A stretch of DNA of 45,419 nucleotides from Paenibacillus alkaliterrae (GCF_021532375.1 NZ_JAKGAP010000020.1:1-45419); one strand, 5' to 3'; shown: positions 23,735-31,277, counted from the first letter of the stretch. The notes: generated by a model not told the origin, from the sequence alone. Translations and numbers: made by a program.

Positions 23735-23760
23735 ATAATAAAAACGCCTTTATTGGCGTT
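23735..23760 (-). terminator. Intrinsic terminator between the small membrane gene and portal
   Basis: On the minus strand, AACGCC and GGCGTT form a six-base stem around AATAAA, followed by TTTTATTAT. The stop codon of the upstream small gene lies in the loop. It points with late transcription. Confidence 0.75.
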
Positions 23761-23998
23761 CATCTTCGTCAATATTAATAAGTTGATTGCCCCAAGCTGC
23801 GTACACTTCCCTATTCGGCTTTGTAGGCTTCGCGCCTACTTCCTGATACGTTACAGGCTCCCGACTGATTAGGCGCTGTATTGTGTCGTTTTGGCGATAT
23901 ATGGTACGTTGCAAGCTGGTTATATACGAATAGCACACACTGCCGATAGTACCCATGAGAATCAGCGATACGACGGATAGTAATGCAATGTCGTTCAT
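23750..23998 (-). CDS. Small single-pass membrane protein
   Basis: An 82-residue protein starts at ATG 23998. Residues about 5-27 form one transmembrane helix (IALLSVVSLILMGTIGSVCY), followed by a short coiled segment (TSLQRTIYRQNDTIQRLIS) and a polar tail. It lies between the large terminase and portal genes, an unusual place for a membrane protein. Role unknown. Confidence 0.6.
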   Translation of the reverse strand: MNDIALLSVVSLILMGTIGSVCYSYITSLQRTIYRQNDTIQRLISREPVTYQEVGAKPTKPNREVYAAWGNQLINIDEDERQ

Positions 23999-24002
23999 TC
24001 AA

Positions 24003-25547
24003 TCACCCCCATACACTCGATGCGCTATTTTGTGCGAAGTCGTCAAAGTCGCTGTCTAAGGTGGACTTGTTCGGTTTATATTCCGGAGTCGCCGACCAAG
24101 GTTTCAGCTCAGCTACAAACGAATGTACAATCTCGCCAGCCATAGAAGCCGTATCGACTTGGTCGTCATGCTTGCCCCGCGGGAAGCTTAACAGTTCGTC
24201 TTCATAATCCGTCAACCATTTCGCATCCTCCCTGTGATAGACTTTGCCGACTTCGTAACGAGCCGCAATAACGAGTGACCGAGTTACTTTGTCTTTGTCA
24301 ACCTTAATCGGCTTTATGTTCATACCCTCACGGGTGCATTCCTGAATTAAGTTCGTGCCGAATGTCTTATCCTCGATTGCTTGGAACTTTGGTTTGAACC
24401 TTTGTACCATCTGCTTCATTAGTGGTTTTTGATCCGGACCAGTAATACGTGTTCGGTAAACGTCATCCAGTAGCAAATCATTATCCGGTGTCGTAATCCA
24501 GGTTGATACGACGAAGGGGTCATTGATCGTCTTCTCGCTGTTTGCGGTATCTACCGTCTGAAACTTCCAACAAGCAGATTCAAGGTATTTCTTGTCACCG
24601 ACTTGCAAATATGAGGATCCAAGATGCTGAATCCTTTTGAAGTATCTAAAGTGTTCTCTTTTGAATATTGTTCCACCGGCTGCGCTTGGACGTTGCTGAT
24701 AGAGTGCATTAAACACATATGAACCGACATCTGATTTGATTTGCTCCAACCGGTGCGCATCAAAACCAAATTCGGGCCACAGCGGTTCTCCTTCTTTACG
24801 ACCAAGGAAATCATTACTCTCTGCAATCGCCGGAAAGTTTATCACCGTCCACTGTTCGCCTTTGTGAGTGCCCTCCCGAATCTCGTCAGCTTCTTTTTTG
24901 AGCAAACGTCCTACAAGATCGTCCTCATGCCAACGTGTCATTACGACGATGATACAACCGTCAGGCGTTAAGCGAGTGTACAAAGTAGATTGATACCAGT
25001 CCCACACCTTTTCACGCATGACCTCAGAGTTGGCTTCCTCTGCATTCTTAACAGGATCGTCGATAATAGCTATCTTTGCGCCCTTACCAGTGATAGCACC
25101 GCCTACACCGGCAGCAGTCACGCCGCCTCTGTATCCCTCTGTGCCCCACGATTCAGCCGATTGGTTTGCTGGATCAACACTAACTCCAAACATATCCCGA
25201 TTAGCTATAAGCGTGTCTCTGGCAATACGAGAAAAGCCCCGACTCAGATCAACTGAGTACGAGGCTAGTATAATTTCATCACCGGGATTGCGTCCCACAT
25301 GCCATGCCGGGAACTTCTTGCTTACTCGCTCACTTTTTCCGTGTCGCGGCGGCATTGTAACGATAACGCGCTTGAGTGTGCCCTCAGATACTTTGATAAG
25401 CGTATCATCGAGTACGTCAAGGTGTGCGCCGTCCCTGTCCCTGAATTCGCTGTCTACATCTACGAAATAGGAAAAGTCGCGCCGCGCTAATTCATAAGTG
25501 GCTTGTTCCTCTATTGCTTTAAGTTGTGCTTGACTTAGTTTTAGCAT
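24003..25547 (-). CDS. terL: Terminase large subunit
   Basis: A 514-residue packaging motor that cuts concatemers and pumps DNA into the prohead through the portal. The ATPase has Walker A MPPRHGKS at about residues 65-72, an acidic Walker B-like IAIIDDP near 160, and a coupling-type VMTRWHEDDLVGRL near 206. The RNase-H-like nuclease part shows VDTANSEK near 325, IEDKTFG near 392 and HDDQVDTAS near 473. The length is normal. Its start overlaps the end of the small subunit gene by 29 nt, so the two are coupled. Confidence 0.95.
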   Translation of the reverse strand: MLKLSQAQLKAIEEQATYELARRDFSYFVDVDSEFRDRDGAHLDVLDDTLIKVSEGTLKRVIVTMPPRHGKSERVSKKFPAWHVGRNPGDEIILASYSVDLSRGFSRIARDTLIANRDMFGVSVDPANQSAESWGTEGYRGGVTAAGVGGAITGKGAKIAIIDDPVKNAEEANSEVMREKVWDWYQSTLYTRLTPDGCIIVVMTRWHEDDLVGRLLKKEADEIREGTHKGEQWTVINFPAIAESNDFLGRKEGEPLWPEFGFDAHRLEQIKSDVGSYVFNALYQQRPSAAGGTIFKREHFRYFKRIQHLGSSYLQVGDKKYLESACWKFQTVDTANSEKTINDPFVVSTWITTPDNDLLLDDVYRTRITGPDQKPLMKQMVQRFKPKFQAIEDKTFGTNLIQECTREGMNIKPIKVDKDKVTRSLVIAARYEVGKVYHREDAKWLTDYEDELLSFPRGKHDDQVDTASMAGEIVHSFVAELKPWSATPEYKPNKSTLDSDFDDFAQNSASSVWG

Positions 25548-26034
25548 AGGCTCTCAAATCCTCTACGCTTAATCCACTCAAGTCTATTTTATTGGTCATG
25601 TGACCAGAGTGTTCAATGTCTTGTTTATCACGCCAAGCTGCAGGCCGTCTGTTCTTCAGCCAAAATATCTGCGCCGTCGTGTCCGGGTTAACCATCTTGC
25701 GAACAATCTTTGTAACTGCAATCTTCTGTTCTCCATCGTCTCCGAGGATTGGATCACCTGTAACTGGATTGAATAGTGGTTCTTGCGTTACTTCGTCATA
25801 TTCAAAGCCTAACGCTCTTTTGTACAACGCATTCTCGACCTTTATGTCTGCTTCATCCTTCGAACCTTTTAAGGACTCCACTAACTCTGGATGATCCTTC
25901 TTGTATGCGTGGAATGTTGATACTCCTACATCAAGGTTCTTTGCTATATCCTCGTCAGTCAATCCATCCCTCGCCCATGCCTCTATTAGCAGTAGTTTGG
26001 GCTTTACATGCGTATCGTACTTACCTACTGCCAT
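25519..26034 (-). CDS. terS: Terminase small subunit
   Basis: A 171-residue protein is started at ATG 26034, about eight bases after GGGGGTG. The N-terminal HTH is visible as ARDGLTDEDIAKNLDVGVST with AYKKDHPELVESL, typical of terminase small subunits that bind the packaging site. A middle region, AQIFWLKNRRPAAWRDK, is the characteristic phage-terminase small-subunit motif. It initiates packaging and recruits TerL. A 59-residue gene precedes it by 54 nt. Confidence 0.92.
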   Translation of the reverse strand: MAVGKYDTHVKPKLLLIEAWARDGLTDEDIAKNLDVGVSTFHAYKKDHPELVESLKGSKDEADIKVENALYKRALGFEYDEVTQEPLFNPVTGDPILGDDGEQKIAVTKIVRKMVNPDTTAQIFWLKNRRPAAWRDKQDIEHSGHMTNKIDLSGLSVEDLRAYAKTKSSTT

Positions 26035-26088
26035 CTTCAACACCCCCAAAAGTTCATTTATACATCGTTTATGCAAGAAATAAAGTAT

Positions 26089-26268
26089 TTACCCCGTGTT
26101 TGAGATCACTTTTCTGCTACTTTCATTCACACACTTGTATAATTCATCAATATTTATACCTTCATCAGCATCATAATTGACCATTGTCCGCGCTTTCCAA
26201 GAGAGAACGTTGTGAGTGAGTATGGTATATGTGATGCGTAAGCCTGTATCATTTCCATATCCCATCAT
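26089..26268 (-). CDS. Small hypothetical protein before terS
   Basis: A 59-residue frame beginning ATG ATG at 26268 behind GGGGGTGATGA. The text (TGLRITYTILTHNVLSWKAR and DEGINIDELYKCVNES) looks like a compact alpha/beta protein. It overlaps the preceding 30-residue frame. No family recognised. Confidence 0.5.
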   Translation of the reverse strand: MMGYGNDTGLRITYTILTHNVLSWKARTMVNYDADEGINIDELYKCVNESSRKVISNTG

Positions 26269-26357
26269 TCATCACCCCCAAAATATGCCCACATAGCAAT
26301 TTGCCACAGGATTAGATTACATACAGCCAAAAATACTATGTCATCTGAAGTATTCAC
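26265..26357 (-). CDS. Very small membrane peptide
   Basis: A 30-residue frame starts at GTG 26357, with GAGGGG about ten bases upstream. Nearly the whole peptide is one hydrophobic helix (IVFLAVCNLILWQIAMWAYF). Its start overlaps the HNH stop codon and its stop overlaps the start of the next gene, the pattern of coupled genes. Small size limits confidence. Confidence 0.4.
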   Translation of the reverse strand: MNTSDDIVFLAVCNLILWQIAMWAYFGGDE

Positions 26358-26896
26358 TACAACGTGTCCCCTCTTAAATTTGGGAGGTACCTCGATCTAT
26401 ACGCAATAGCTTCTCTCTCTGCTTCTTCAATGCTATCAAAATATCCAACATGTTTTAGAGATTTGTTAAACGTAAATCTAACATGCCATTTTCTTTTCTT
26501 TTTGTGCCACGATACCCCGCGTATACCTGTTCTGCTATTAGATTTTGCACCTTTTATATTTTGTTGGTTCTCCGCTTGTGTCACTACTCTTAGGTTTCCA
26601 TCAGTATTATCTAATGTTATATGGTTAATATGATCTACGACCATTCCTTTAGGCGCATTCGTTATCCATCTGTGCAAACAGACTATATCGCCTACTCTAG
26701 GTTTCATACTCGATGGTAAATTACCATGCACATAAAATGATTTTTTGTTTTTGGCTAGAGCTACTCGCCAAGTATAAGGGAATTCTTTTACTCGCTCTAG
26801 CTTGTCTACACTTATAAGTGTTTCCTGTCTACCATACTTGGGACTGTTGATGATTATAGCTACAACATCCCCGCGAACCTCATACTCGTTTTTCAT
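26357..26896 (-). CDS. HNH endonuclease with AP2-like DNA-binding domain
   Basis: A 179-residue protein starts at ATG 26896 behind AAAAAGGAGGATCAGT. The HNH core is VVDHINHITLDNTDGNLRVV near residues 95-115. The C-terminal AP2-like domain is GIRGVSWHKKKRKWHVRF followed by HVGYFDSIEEAEREA near 135-170. This pairing is typical of mobile phage endonucleases. Its position directly upstream of the terminase genes is common for HNH proteins that help terminase cut, so a packaging role is possible besides homing. Confidence 0.9.
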   Translation of the reverse strand: MKNEYEVRGDVVAIIINSPKYGRQETLISVDKLERVKEFPYTWRVALAKNKKSFYVHGNLPSSMKPRVGDIVCLHRWITNAPKGMVVDHINHITLDNTDGNLRVVTQAENQQNIKGAKSNSRTGIRGVSWHKKKRKWHVRFTFNKSLKHVGYFDSIEEAEREAIAYRSRYLPNLRGDTL

Positions 26897-26909
26897 ACTG
26901 ATCCTCCTT

Positions 26910-27415
26910 TTTTTATGGGGAGGAAGAGGTGGGAGTTTGCCCCACCGTTCGTATCTTCCATGTTACAAACGCAAATAGCCACCTTTCGGCAGCTACATGC
27001 GAGAGCATTGCATAATCGCGTCACGCATTGGGTACGTAGACGGCAGGATTGTTCAATTTAATTTATGTGAAGCGATATGGGTCGCTTATCACCTTAGTTA
27101 CGTGGTCATGGGCCATTCTCCCATGAATAGCAGCATTCTATAACGGGTAGCAGTTTACTGCTTTCTGGCCTTATTCCGCATCTACAATCAGTCAGTGGGA
27201 GCTCGGCTTTCTCTCTCCGCGCCTGTAGATTGCGCCGGGGCTCACCAACGCGTATCTGCTTTATAGTCTTAGCGTTCTCTTCCGCCACCACGATATATTT
27301 TCAATTGTAGCCGTAGCTTATCAATTGCGGAACCGTCATAATAGTGTTATTTCAGAACGCTGTGTGAACGTCTCGTGATCATCAAGAATCGCTCACCACA
27401 GCATCCTATAAAAAA
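26910..27415 (-). ncRNA. Candidate structured leader RNA of the late operon
   Basis: About 500 nt hold no convincing gene but many hairpins when read leftward. In RNA order: GCTGTGGTGAGCG/CGTTCACACAGC (27402-27359); CAATTG..AGC/GCT..CAATTG (27327-27302); GCAATCTACA/TGTAGATGC (27233-27178); AGCAG-TAAA-CTGCT (27162-27149); CATGGG/CCCATG (27125-27107); AAGCGA/TCGCTT (27087-27070); AGCTGCC-GAAA-GGTGGCT with a GNRA loop (26994-26977); GGTGGG/CCCACC (26946-26928). It starts just behind a putative late promoter and ends before the HNH-terS genes. It could be an antitermination leader or a large phage RNA of the ROOL/GOLLD kind. I recognise no known family. The boundaries are approximate. Confidence 0.55.
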
Positions 27416-27449
27416 ATTTTACCACATAATCATAATCATAATCATATCA
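27416..27449 (-). promoter_or_regulatory. Putative late promoter with three tandem CATAAT repeats
   Basis: The minus strand reads three ATTATG hexamers (plus-strand CATAAT at 27425-27442), then TGG-TAAAAT, an extended -10 box (27424-27416), without a consensus -35. The repeats lie within a few bases of the stop codon of the ArpU-like regulator. An activator bound to the tandem hexamers would replace the missing -35 contact. Start of the late transcript near 27410 is inferred. Confidence 0.5.
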
Positions 27450-27917
27450 AGAAACAATCAATTTTGTGCTAGCGTGGTTCTCGATATGTGGCACCTTTGC
27501 TTTCGTGAACCTTAGTGCGTCACTCAGCTTGTTTAGCGCCCGTTTGTGCTGCCTATCTACTGTTGCTAAGCTTATGTTTCGCTGATCAGCAATCTGTCGC
27601 AATGTAATATCCTTTATCCATTTCATTTTGATTACAATCCGTTCGTCCTCTGTCAGCACTTCTAGAGCGCCTTCTAGGTCTTCTACGATTGTTTTATATT
27701 CTAAGTAGTCCTCATAGTCCTGATACGATGTATGCCCCATGTCTGCCGGTTTACCTACCATTGCAAAGAATCTTTCTGGTGCCCCTGATCCCCCACGCAT
27801 CCCCGAATAGTTGGCTATTCCTGCACTTGGCACAGATATGTGTCTTTCGTATCGGGATACCGCATACTTGTAAGATAGGAATGATTTGAGCGCTTGCGTT
27901 ATCTGCTCCTTGTTCAT
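27447..27917 (-). CDS. ArpU-like / sigma-70 region-4-type late transcription regulator
   Basis: A 156-residue protein is started at ATG 27917 behind AAGGAGGGGCCGACA. The C-terminal half carries a sigma-region-4 style HTH: LTEDERIVIKMKWIKDITLR then QIADQRNISLATVDRQHKRA. This is the arrangement of ArpU/RinA/Xpf-type regulators, which stand at the end of the early operon in Gram-positive phages and turn on terminase and structural genes. Here too it is the last early gene, with the late genes directly behind it and tandem repeats at its 3' edge that could be its target. Confidence 0.8.
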   Translation of the reverse strand: MNKEQITQALKSFLSYKYAVSRYERHISVPSAGIANYSGMRGGSGAPERFFAMVGKPADMGHTSYQDYEDYLEYKTIVEDLEGALEVLTEDERIVIKMKWIKDITLRQIADQRNISLATVDRQHKRALNKLSDALRFTKAKVPHIENHASTKLIVS

Positions 27918-28120
27918 TGTCGGCCCCTCCTTAAAGCTTTTTGCACCATTTGATGCCTTTTCCATGCCGCGTCTCCATCACCTGTCCGATAGATGGTTGG
28001 CATTACAATTTGCCTTATCGCCTCTTTCTTCGGCGGCTCATATAATAAAATCGCTCCGATGGACAATATGAATACGAAGCCTATGAATACAGTCATAAAA
28101 ACACCTATCGTTATATCCAT
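27914..28120 (-). CDS. Small membrane protein of the early operon
   Basis: A 68-residue protein is started at ATG 28120, eight bases after AGGGG. Residues about 4-27 form one transmembrane helix (ITIGVFMTVFIGFVFILSIG); the tail is basic (DAAWKRHQMVQKALRRGRQ). Its stop overlaps the start of the ArpU-like gene. Function unknown. Confidence 0.6.
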   Translation of the reverse strand: MDITIGVFMTVFIGFVFILSIGAILLYEPPKKEAIRQIVMPTIYRTGDGDAAWKRHQMVQKALRRGRQ

Positions 28121-28131
28121 TGTGTTCACCC

Positions 28132-28392
28132 CTATCTGTCTTTGGTTTGAAATACAATTGCTAATCTACCTATATACAATCCTGTTCTGCAATATATATC
28201 ATCTCGTTCTTTCCACTTGGCGCTGAAAAACTTCGCTTTCTCTTCGTGTTTGCTTTTCCACCAATCGCCTTTTAATAGCGACCAACTAAATGCTGTCATA
28301 TAGCACTTTGTTGTTGTCATCCAATGGAATGATCGATGCCGGACTTTTTTGTACTCTCTGCTATCAAACAGAAAGCGTTCGAACAGCGCCAT
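28132..28392 (-). CDS. Small hypothetical protein, aromatic and basic
   Basis: An 86-residue protein starts at ATG 28392 behind AGAGGGGTGAGGAA. It is rich in Trp, Lys and Phe (FSWSLLKGDWWKSKHEEKAK). No transmembrane helix or known motif is clear. It lies behind a weak terminator at 28411. Confidence 0.55.
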   Translation of the reverse strand: MALFERFLFDSREYKKVRHRSFHWMTTTKCYMTAFSWSLLKGDWWKSKHEEKAKFFSAKWKERDDIYCRTGLYIGRLAIVFQTKDR

Positions 28393-28410
28393 TTCCTCAC
28401 CCCTCTGTTT

Positions 28411-28435
28411 GAAAGAGCGCCCCGGTTAAAGGCGC
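28411..28435 (-). terminator. Weak hairpin/terminator in the early operon
   Basis: On the minus strand GCGCC and GGCGC form a short GC-rich stem around an A/T loop, followed by TCTTTC. It separates two small early genes. The stem is short, so it may only attenuate. Confidence 0.4.
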
Positions 28436-28453
28436 CCCATTGATTTATTTAAG

Positions 28454-28918
28454 CTACTCGATTGATTTCAGCTCTTCGTACAATTCCTTCGTGCGTTCGC
28501 CGTTTTCATACCGTGATATGGCGTTCGCAATGTTGATTGCCCCAAACATGCCTGTTGGGATCTTCTTGTATTCCTCCAGCATGAATTTTGCATTATCCAT
28601 TACCGCATGCCATTGTTCCTGAGTAATCTCATCCTCGACCACTTCATACGTAGCTTCGAATATGTCAGGCTTGCACGGGTATACCTCGCCTTTCACACCT
28701 TGGATAATGTAATCGCCGTAATCACCTTTCATGACGCCCTCTAGCGTACTTATTTCGCACCAGCTGTTCTGCGAATGATCGAATGGTCCGCTGCTTTCAT
28801 CGCCACGCCGTGTGATAATCTCATTCGTATTTACTTTGTCATGGAACCAATCCGGCCAACCATCAACGCCATATTTAAAAGCTTCAATCACAACTGGCTT
28901 CTTCCGATACTTTGCCAT
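28454..28918 (-). CDS. Conserved phage protein of unknown function (PGDYI-type)
   Basis: A 154-residue protein starting KYRKKPVVIEAFKYG. It contains YGDYIIQGVKGEVYPCKPDI near residues 65-85, a signature seen in many small Gram-positive phage proteins that are annotated only as hypothetical phage protein. The C-terminal part is helical. Its start codon shares a base with the stop of the coiled-coil protein upstream. I can name the family pattern but not the function. Confidence 0.75.
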   Translation of the reverse strand: MAKYRKKPVVIEAFKYGVDGWPDWFHDKVNTNEIITRRGDESSGPFDHSQNSWCEISTLEGVMKGDYGDYIIQGVKGEVYPCKPDIFEATYEVVEDEITQEQWHAVMDNAKFMLEEYKKIPTGMFGAINIANAISRYENGERTKELYEELKSIE

Positions 28919-29958
28919 TACGCTACTGCGACCTCCGACTGTTCAAGCCTCGATAGACGCTCGTCGATTCTTGCTTCAAGGGCTTTAAGTTCTGCCCAAG
29001 TTGCCGGCTCATCATCCGATCGTAGAGTTCCGTTTTCATCCACTGGTAATCCGCTTGCGTTGCTTTCCTCTTGCGGGCGAAAGTCTAAGACCGGAACTTC
29101 GGGAGCCAAAACCCCACTGACTTCAGCGTTAGCTTCAACAGTTTCTCCTTGAAACGTTGCTGCCCCGTTATCGCTACCTCCTAGGAGTGGCGGAGGTGTA
29201 ATTGCTGTCCATTCCTTCTCGAATACATCACGCTTAACGAGTTCAAAGCTTTCGTCTGGCTTTACAACTTTGATGATGCTCCCCCAATCCTCGGACTTGA
29301 GGAACGTTTTGATTGCTGCATTGATCTCTTCAGCTTCATTTGGCGTAACGTCGATTACGGCTTGTGCCTGGCGCTCACCCAATACTTTCGCTTTTTGGTA
29401 GTCATCAACTTGGCTTTCCAAACGAGCAATCTCTGCTTTCGCCTCTTCCAGCTGGGCTGCGGCATTGTCACGGTTCTTACGAGCATCGTCACGTTCAGCG
29501 ATTAATCGGACCGTTTCGGCTGTTTGTTCTTTCAGCTCACGCGCAGCCGTTTGACATTCTTGTTGCAGGTCATAATTTTCTTTAATAAGCTTTCCGTTTT
29601 CTTCTACCCACGCATCTCTTTCGTTTTCAATCTGTTCCAGTTCAGCCGAATGTTCGCTAAGATTCTTGCGGCGATCGGCCTTTACCACCGCATGAATGAT
29701 GTTAATGAGTTCAACCGGCAATTGAGTGAAGTCCACGCCAGGAATAGCGAATGTGATTTCACTATGTATCTTTTCCTCAATTGCCTGCTCCTTTTCCGCT
29801 TTGTTGATTCCGTCCAGTTGATACTGTACATCAGCCTTACGCTGCTCAAGTTGAGTTATTTTTGTAGCGTCACCTTCCGCACCCTTTTGCCTTTCCGCCT
29901 GCAGTTCGTTATTTATGAACAGTAGGTCAGTCTGTAATTGATCCTTTTTTTCGTCCAA
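28918..29958 (-). CDS. Coiled-coil protein of the early operon
   Basis: A 346-residue protein starts at ATG 29958 behind CGGAGGG. Residues about 10-55 and 85-195 form long coiled coils (EQIENERDAWVEENGKLIKE, RNDRDNAAAQLEEAK-type text). A C-terminal acidic linker and a short helical end (WAELKALEARIDERLSRLEQ) follow. It has no nuclease or ATPase motif. It could be a structural or recombination-accessory protein. A possible promoter lies just upstream at 30005-30033. Confidence 0.6.
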   Translation of the reverse strand: MDEKKDQLQTDLLFINNELQAERQKGAEGDATKITQLEQRKADVQYQLDGINKAEKEQAIEEKIHSEITFAIPGVDFTQLPVELINIIHAVVKADRRKNLSEHSAELEQIENERDAWVEENGKLIKENYDLQQECQTAARELKEQTAETVRLIAERDDARKNRDNAAAQLEEAKAEIARLESQVDDYQKAKVLGERQAQAVIDVTPNEAEEINAAIKTFLKSEDWGSIIKVVKPDESFELVKRDVFEKEWTAITPPPLLGGSDNGAATFQGETVEANAEVSGVLAPEVPVLDFRPQEESNASGLPVDENGTLRSDDEPATWAELKALEARIDERLSRLEQSEVAVA

Positions 29959-30004
29959 AATAATCCCTCCGTTCGATGATAAAATGCTATTTATCCATAC
30001 TGTA

Positions 30005-30033
30005 ATAGTAGCAAAAAAGTAGTAAAAAGTCCA
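30005..30033 (-). promoter_or_regulatory. Possible internal early promoter
   Basis: On the minus strand TGGACT (30033-30028), 17 bases, TACTAT (30010-30005) lies in an A/T-rich 180-bp gap and 46 bp upstream of the coiled-coil gene. Both boxes are four of six consensus, so support is moderate. The preceding small HTH protein is an obvious candidate regulator. Confidence 0.4.
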
Positions 30034-30136
30034 GTGTTTATAAGGGTTTATGGCGGTTTTTACAACTATTTAATTAACTTAATCAATGATCAAAAATGTG
30101 CTATTAGTCCATGTAATTCAATATTCATTCAGATAC

Positions 30137-30313
30137 CTAAAATTCACCTAAAACTTCTGCTATCCTTAGCAACGTAAATACGTTTGGCTCATAAAAATTT
30201 TTTTCATAATGGCTGATGCATCGACCCGTGCATCCAACCATCTCTCCAAGTTGATTCTGCGTAAGCCCTCTCGATTTACGTCTCAATTTCAACCGCTCCC
30301 CGAACATTTCCAT
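30137..30313 (-). CDS. Short XRE-family HTH protein
   Basis: A 58-residue protein starts at ATG 30313 behind AAAAGGAGGCATAACCC. The HTH is complete: LKLRRKSRGLTQNQLGEMVG then CTGRCISHYEKNFYEPNVFT and LLRIAEVLGEF, a classic XRE fold with nothing added. It lies inside the early operon between DUF3310 and a promoter-containing gap, so it probably controls the downstream early genes. The product is at the lower size limit for this fold. Confidence 0.75.
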   Translation of the reverse strand: MEMFGERLKLRRKSRGLTQNQLGEMVGCTGRCISHYEKNFYEPNVFTLLRIAEVLGEF

Positions 30314-30316
30314 GGG

Positions 30317-30541
30317 TTATGCCTCCTTTTCGACTTTCTCTATCAGTCGGTTAATGTACCACTGCGCCTTCTTCAGATCCTCGATGCCGTTCTTCTGCTT
30401 CCACCTCCACAGGTACTTAATCGCATTGGCCGTGCATACAGCTTCAATGCCGGTTAATTCGCATGTAGCTGCTTCCAATGCGTCGATGCACTCCACTTTA
30501 CCGGCTGTATAGTGTGATGGACTGTTAACCATGTCGTTCAT
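30317..30541 (-). CDS. DUF3310 family protein
   Basis: A 74-residue protein is started at ATG 30541 behind AAGGGGATTTAAG. It contains the family pattern SPSHYTAGKVECIDALEA with YLWRWKQKNGIEDLKKAQWY. This domain is found in many phages, alone or fused to nucleotide-kinase-like proteins. Its function is not established. It lies in the early operon beside RusA. Confidence 0.85.
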   Translation of the reverse strand: MNDMVNSPSHYTAGKVECIDALEAATCELTGIEAVCTANAIKYLWRWKQKNGIEDLKKAQWYINRLIEKVEKEA

Positions 30542-30631
30542 CTTAAATCCCCTTATACGCCTCATACAGGCGTTTTGATTTTAACCGCTACATTTACTCT
30601 ATTAATCTATTTAAACTCGTATACGACTCTC

Positions 30632-30745
30632 TCAGGCTGGTCTGATGATCGGTTTAACGTCTAACAGATACCCGACCAAAACATTATCATCCGTGAGAGC
30701 GAGGTAAGTACCGTTTAAGCGGATGTATTTGGTGATGTTCTTCAT
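30632..30745 (-). CDS. Small hypothetical protein coupled to RusA
   Basis: A 37-residue frame whose ATG overlaps the RusA stop codon as ATGA, with GGAG nine bases upstream. The text (YIRLNGTYLALTDDNVLVGY) looks like a short beta-hairpin protein. No family recognised. Confidence 0.5.
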   Translation of the reverse strand: MKNITKYIRLNGTYLALTDDNVLVGYLLDVKPIIRPA

Positions 30746-31143
30746 GCAATCCACTCCTCAATCTCGATTTCGATCCTCGGCGTATCGCTATACCACTTGC
30801 TGCTGGACTCCTCAACCACTCGGTTATCATCTTTCCAGGCGATACCGTTTAGAGCGTCAAAGCAACCTTTTACGACATTGTCGATATCGGGCTTGACGAT
30901 AGGGCGCTTTGTGCCGTTCCTAGCCGCCGCCTTATCCGCTTTTGACCATGATTGGGGTATTGGGTAGTAAAATCTCATCCGTACGCTTACAGGGGCATCT
31001 ATGGCTGTCTTGATGTGCTCTCTCGCCGCCCAGCCGATTCGACTTTTGTATGCCATGTATCTTTGTGCGTCTGTTTTCACCCATTTACCTCGTTGTGTTG
31101 TTCGGACCGCGCCCATTGGGGTTATGTCGATTGTTATCTTCAT
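30742..31143 (-). CDS. rusA: RusA-type Holliday junction resolvase
   Basis: A 133-residue protein. RusA dimers cut four-way junctions made during phage recombination and replication. The diagnostic core is KPDIDNVVKGCFDALNGIAW followed by KDDNRVVE near residues 83-110, which supplies the clustered Asp residues for Mg2+. The length is normal for RusA. It works with the ERF annealing protein and SSB encoded in the same early operon. The upstream small gene ends inside its start codon. Confidence 0.93.
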   Translation of the reverse strand: MKITIDITPMGAVRTTQRGKWVKTDAQRYMAYKSRIGWAAREHIKTAIDAPVSVRMRFYYPIPQSWSKADKAAARNGTKRPIVKPDIDNVVKGCFDALNGIAWKDDNRVVEESSSKWYSDTPRIEIEIEEWIA

Positions 31144-31277
31144 CGGCTTTTCCTCACCATAACTTCCTCGTTACCAAGTTGACGCAATGTTCTGGCATAG
31201 CGGTATGCTGAGAATAAGTCCATTGGAGCGCTGACGAATCCAAAACGGGTTACTACAGTGTGTATTTTCTTAGTCAT
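31140..31277 (-). CDS. Small hypothetical protein upstream of RusA
   Basis: A 45-residue frame starts at ATG 31277 behind AAAGGATGATACCC; its stop overlaps the RusA start. The text (VVTRFGFVSAPMDLFSAYRY and NEEVMVRKSR) reads as a small alpha/beta protein of a kind common in phage early operons. No function known. Confidence 0.5.
   Translation of the reverse strand: MTKKIHTVVTRFGFVSAPMDLFSAYRYARTLRQLGNEEVMVRKSR

Noticed and set aside
27106..27291. 61-codon open frame in the minus strand of the structured leader
   Set aside because: No good ribosome binding site, odd composition, and it runs through several strong hairpins; better explained as part of a noncoding RNA.
26910..27421. IscB/HEARO-type guide RNA beside the HNH gene
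   Set aside because: The neighbouring HNH protein is an AP2-bearing homing type of 179 residues without an RuvC-like part, so it is not an IscB/IsrB protein.
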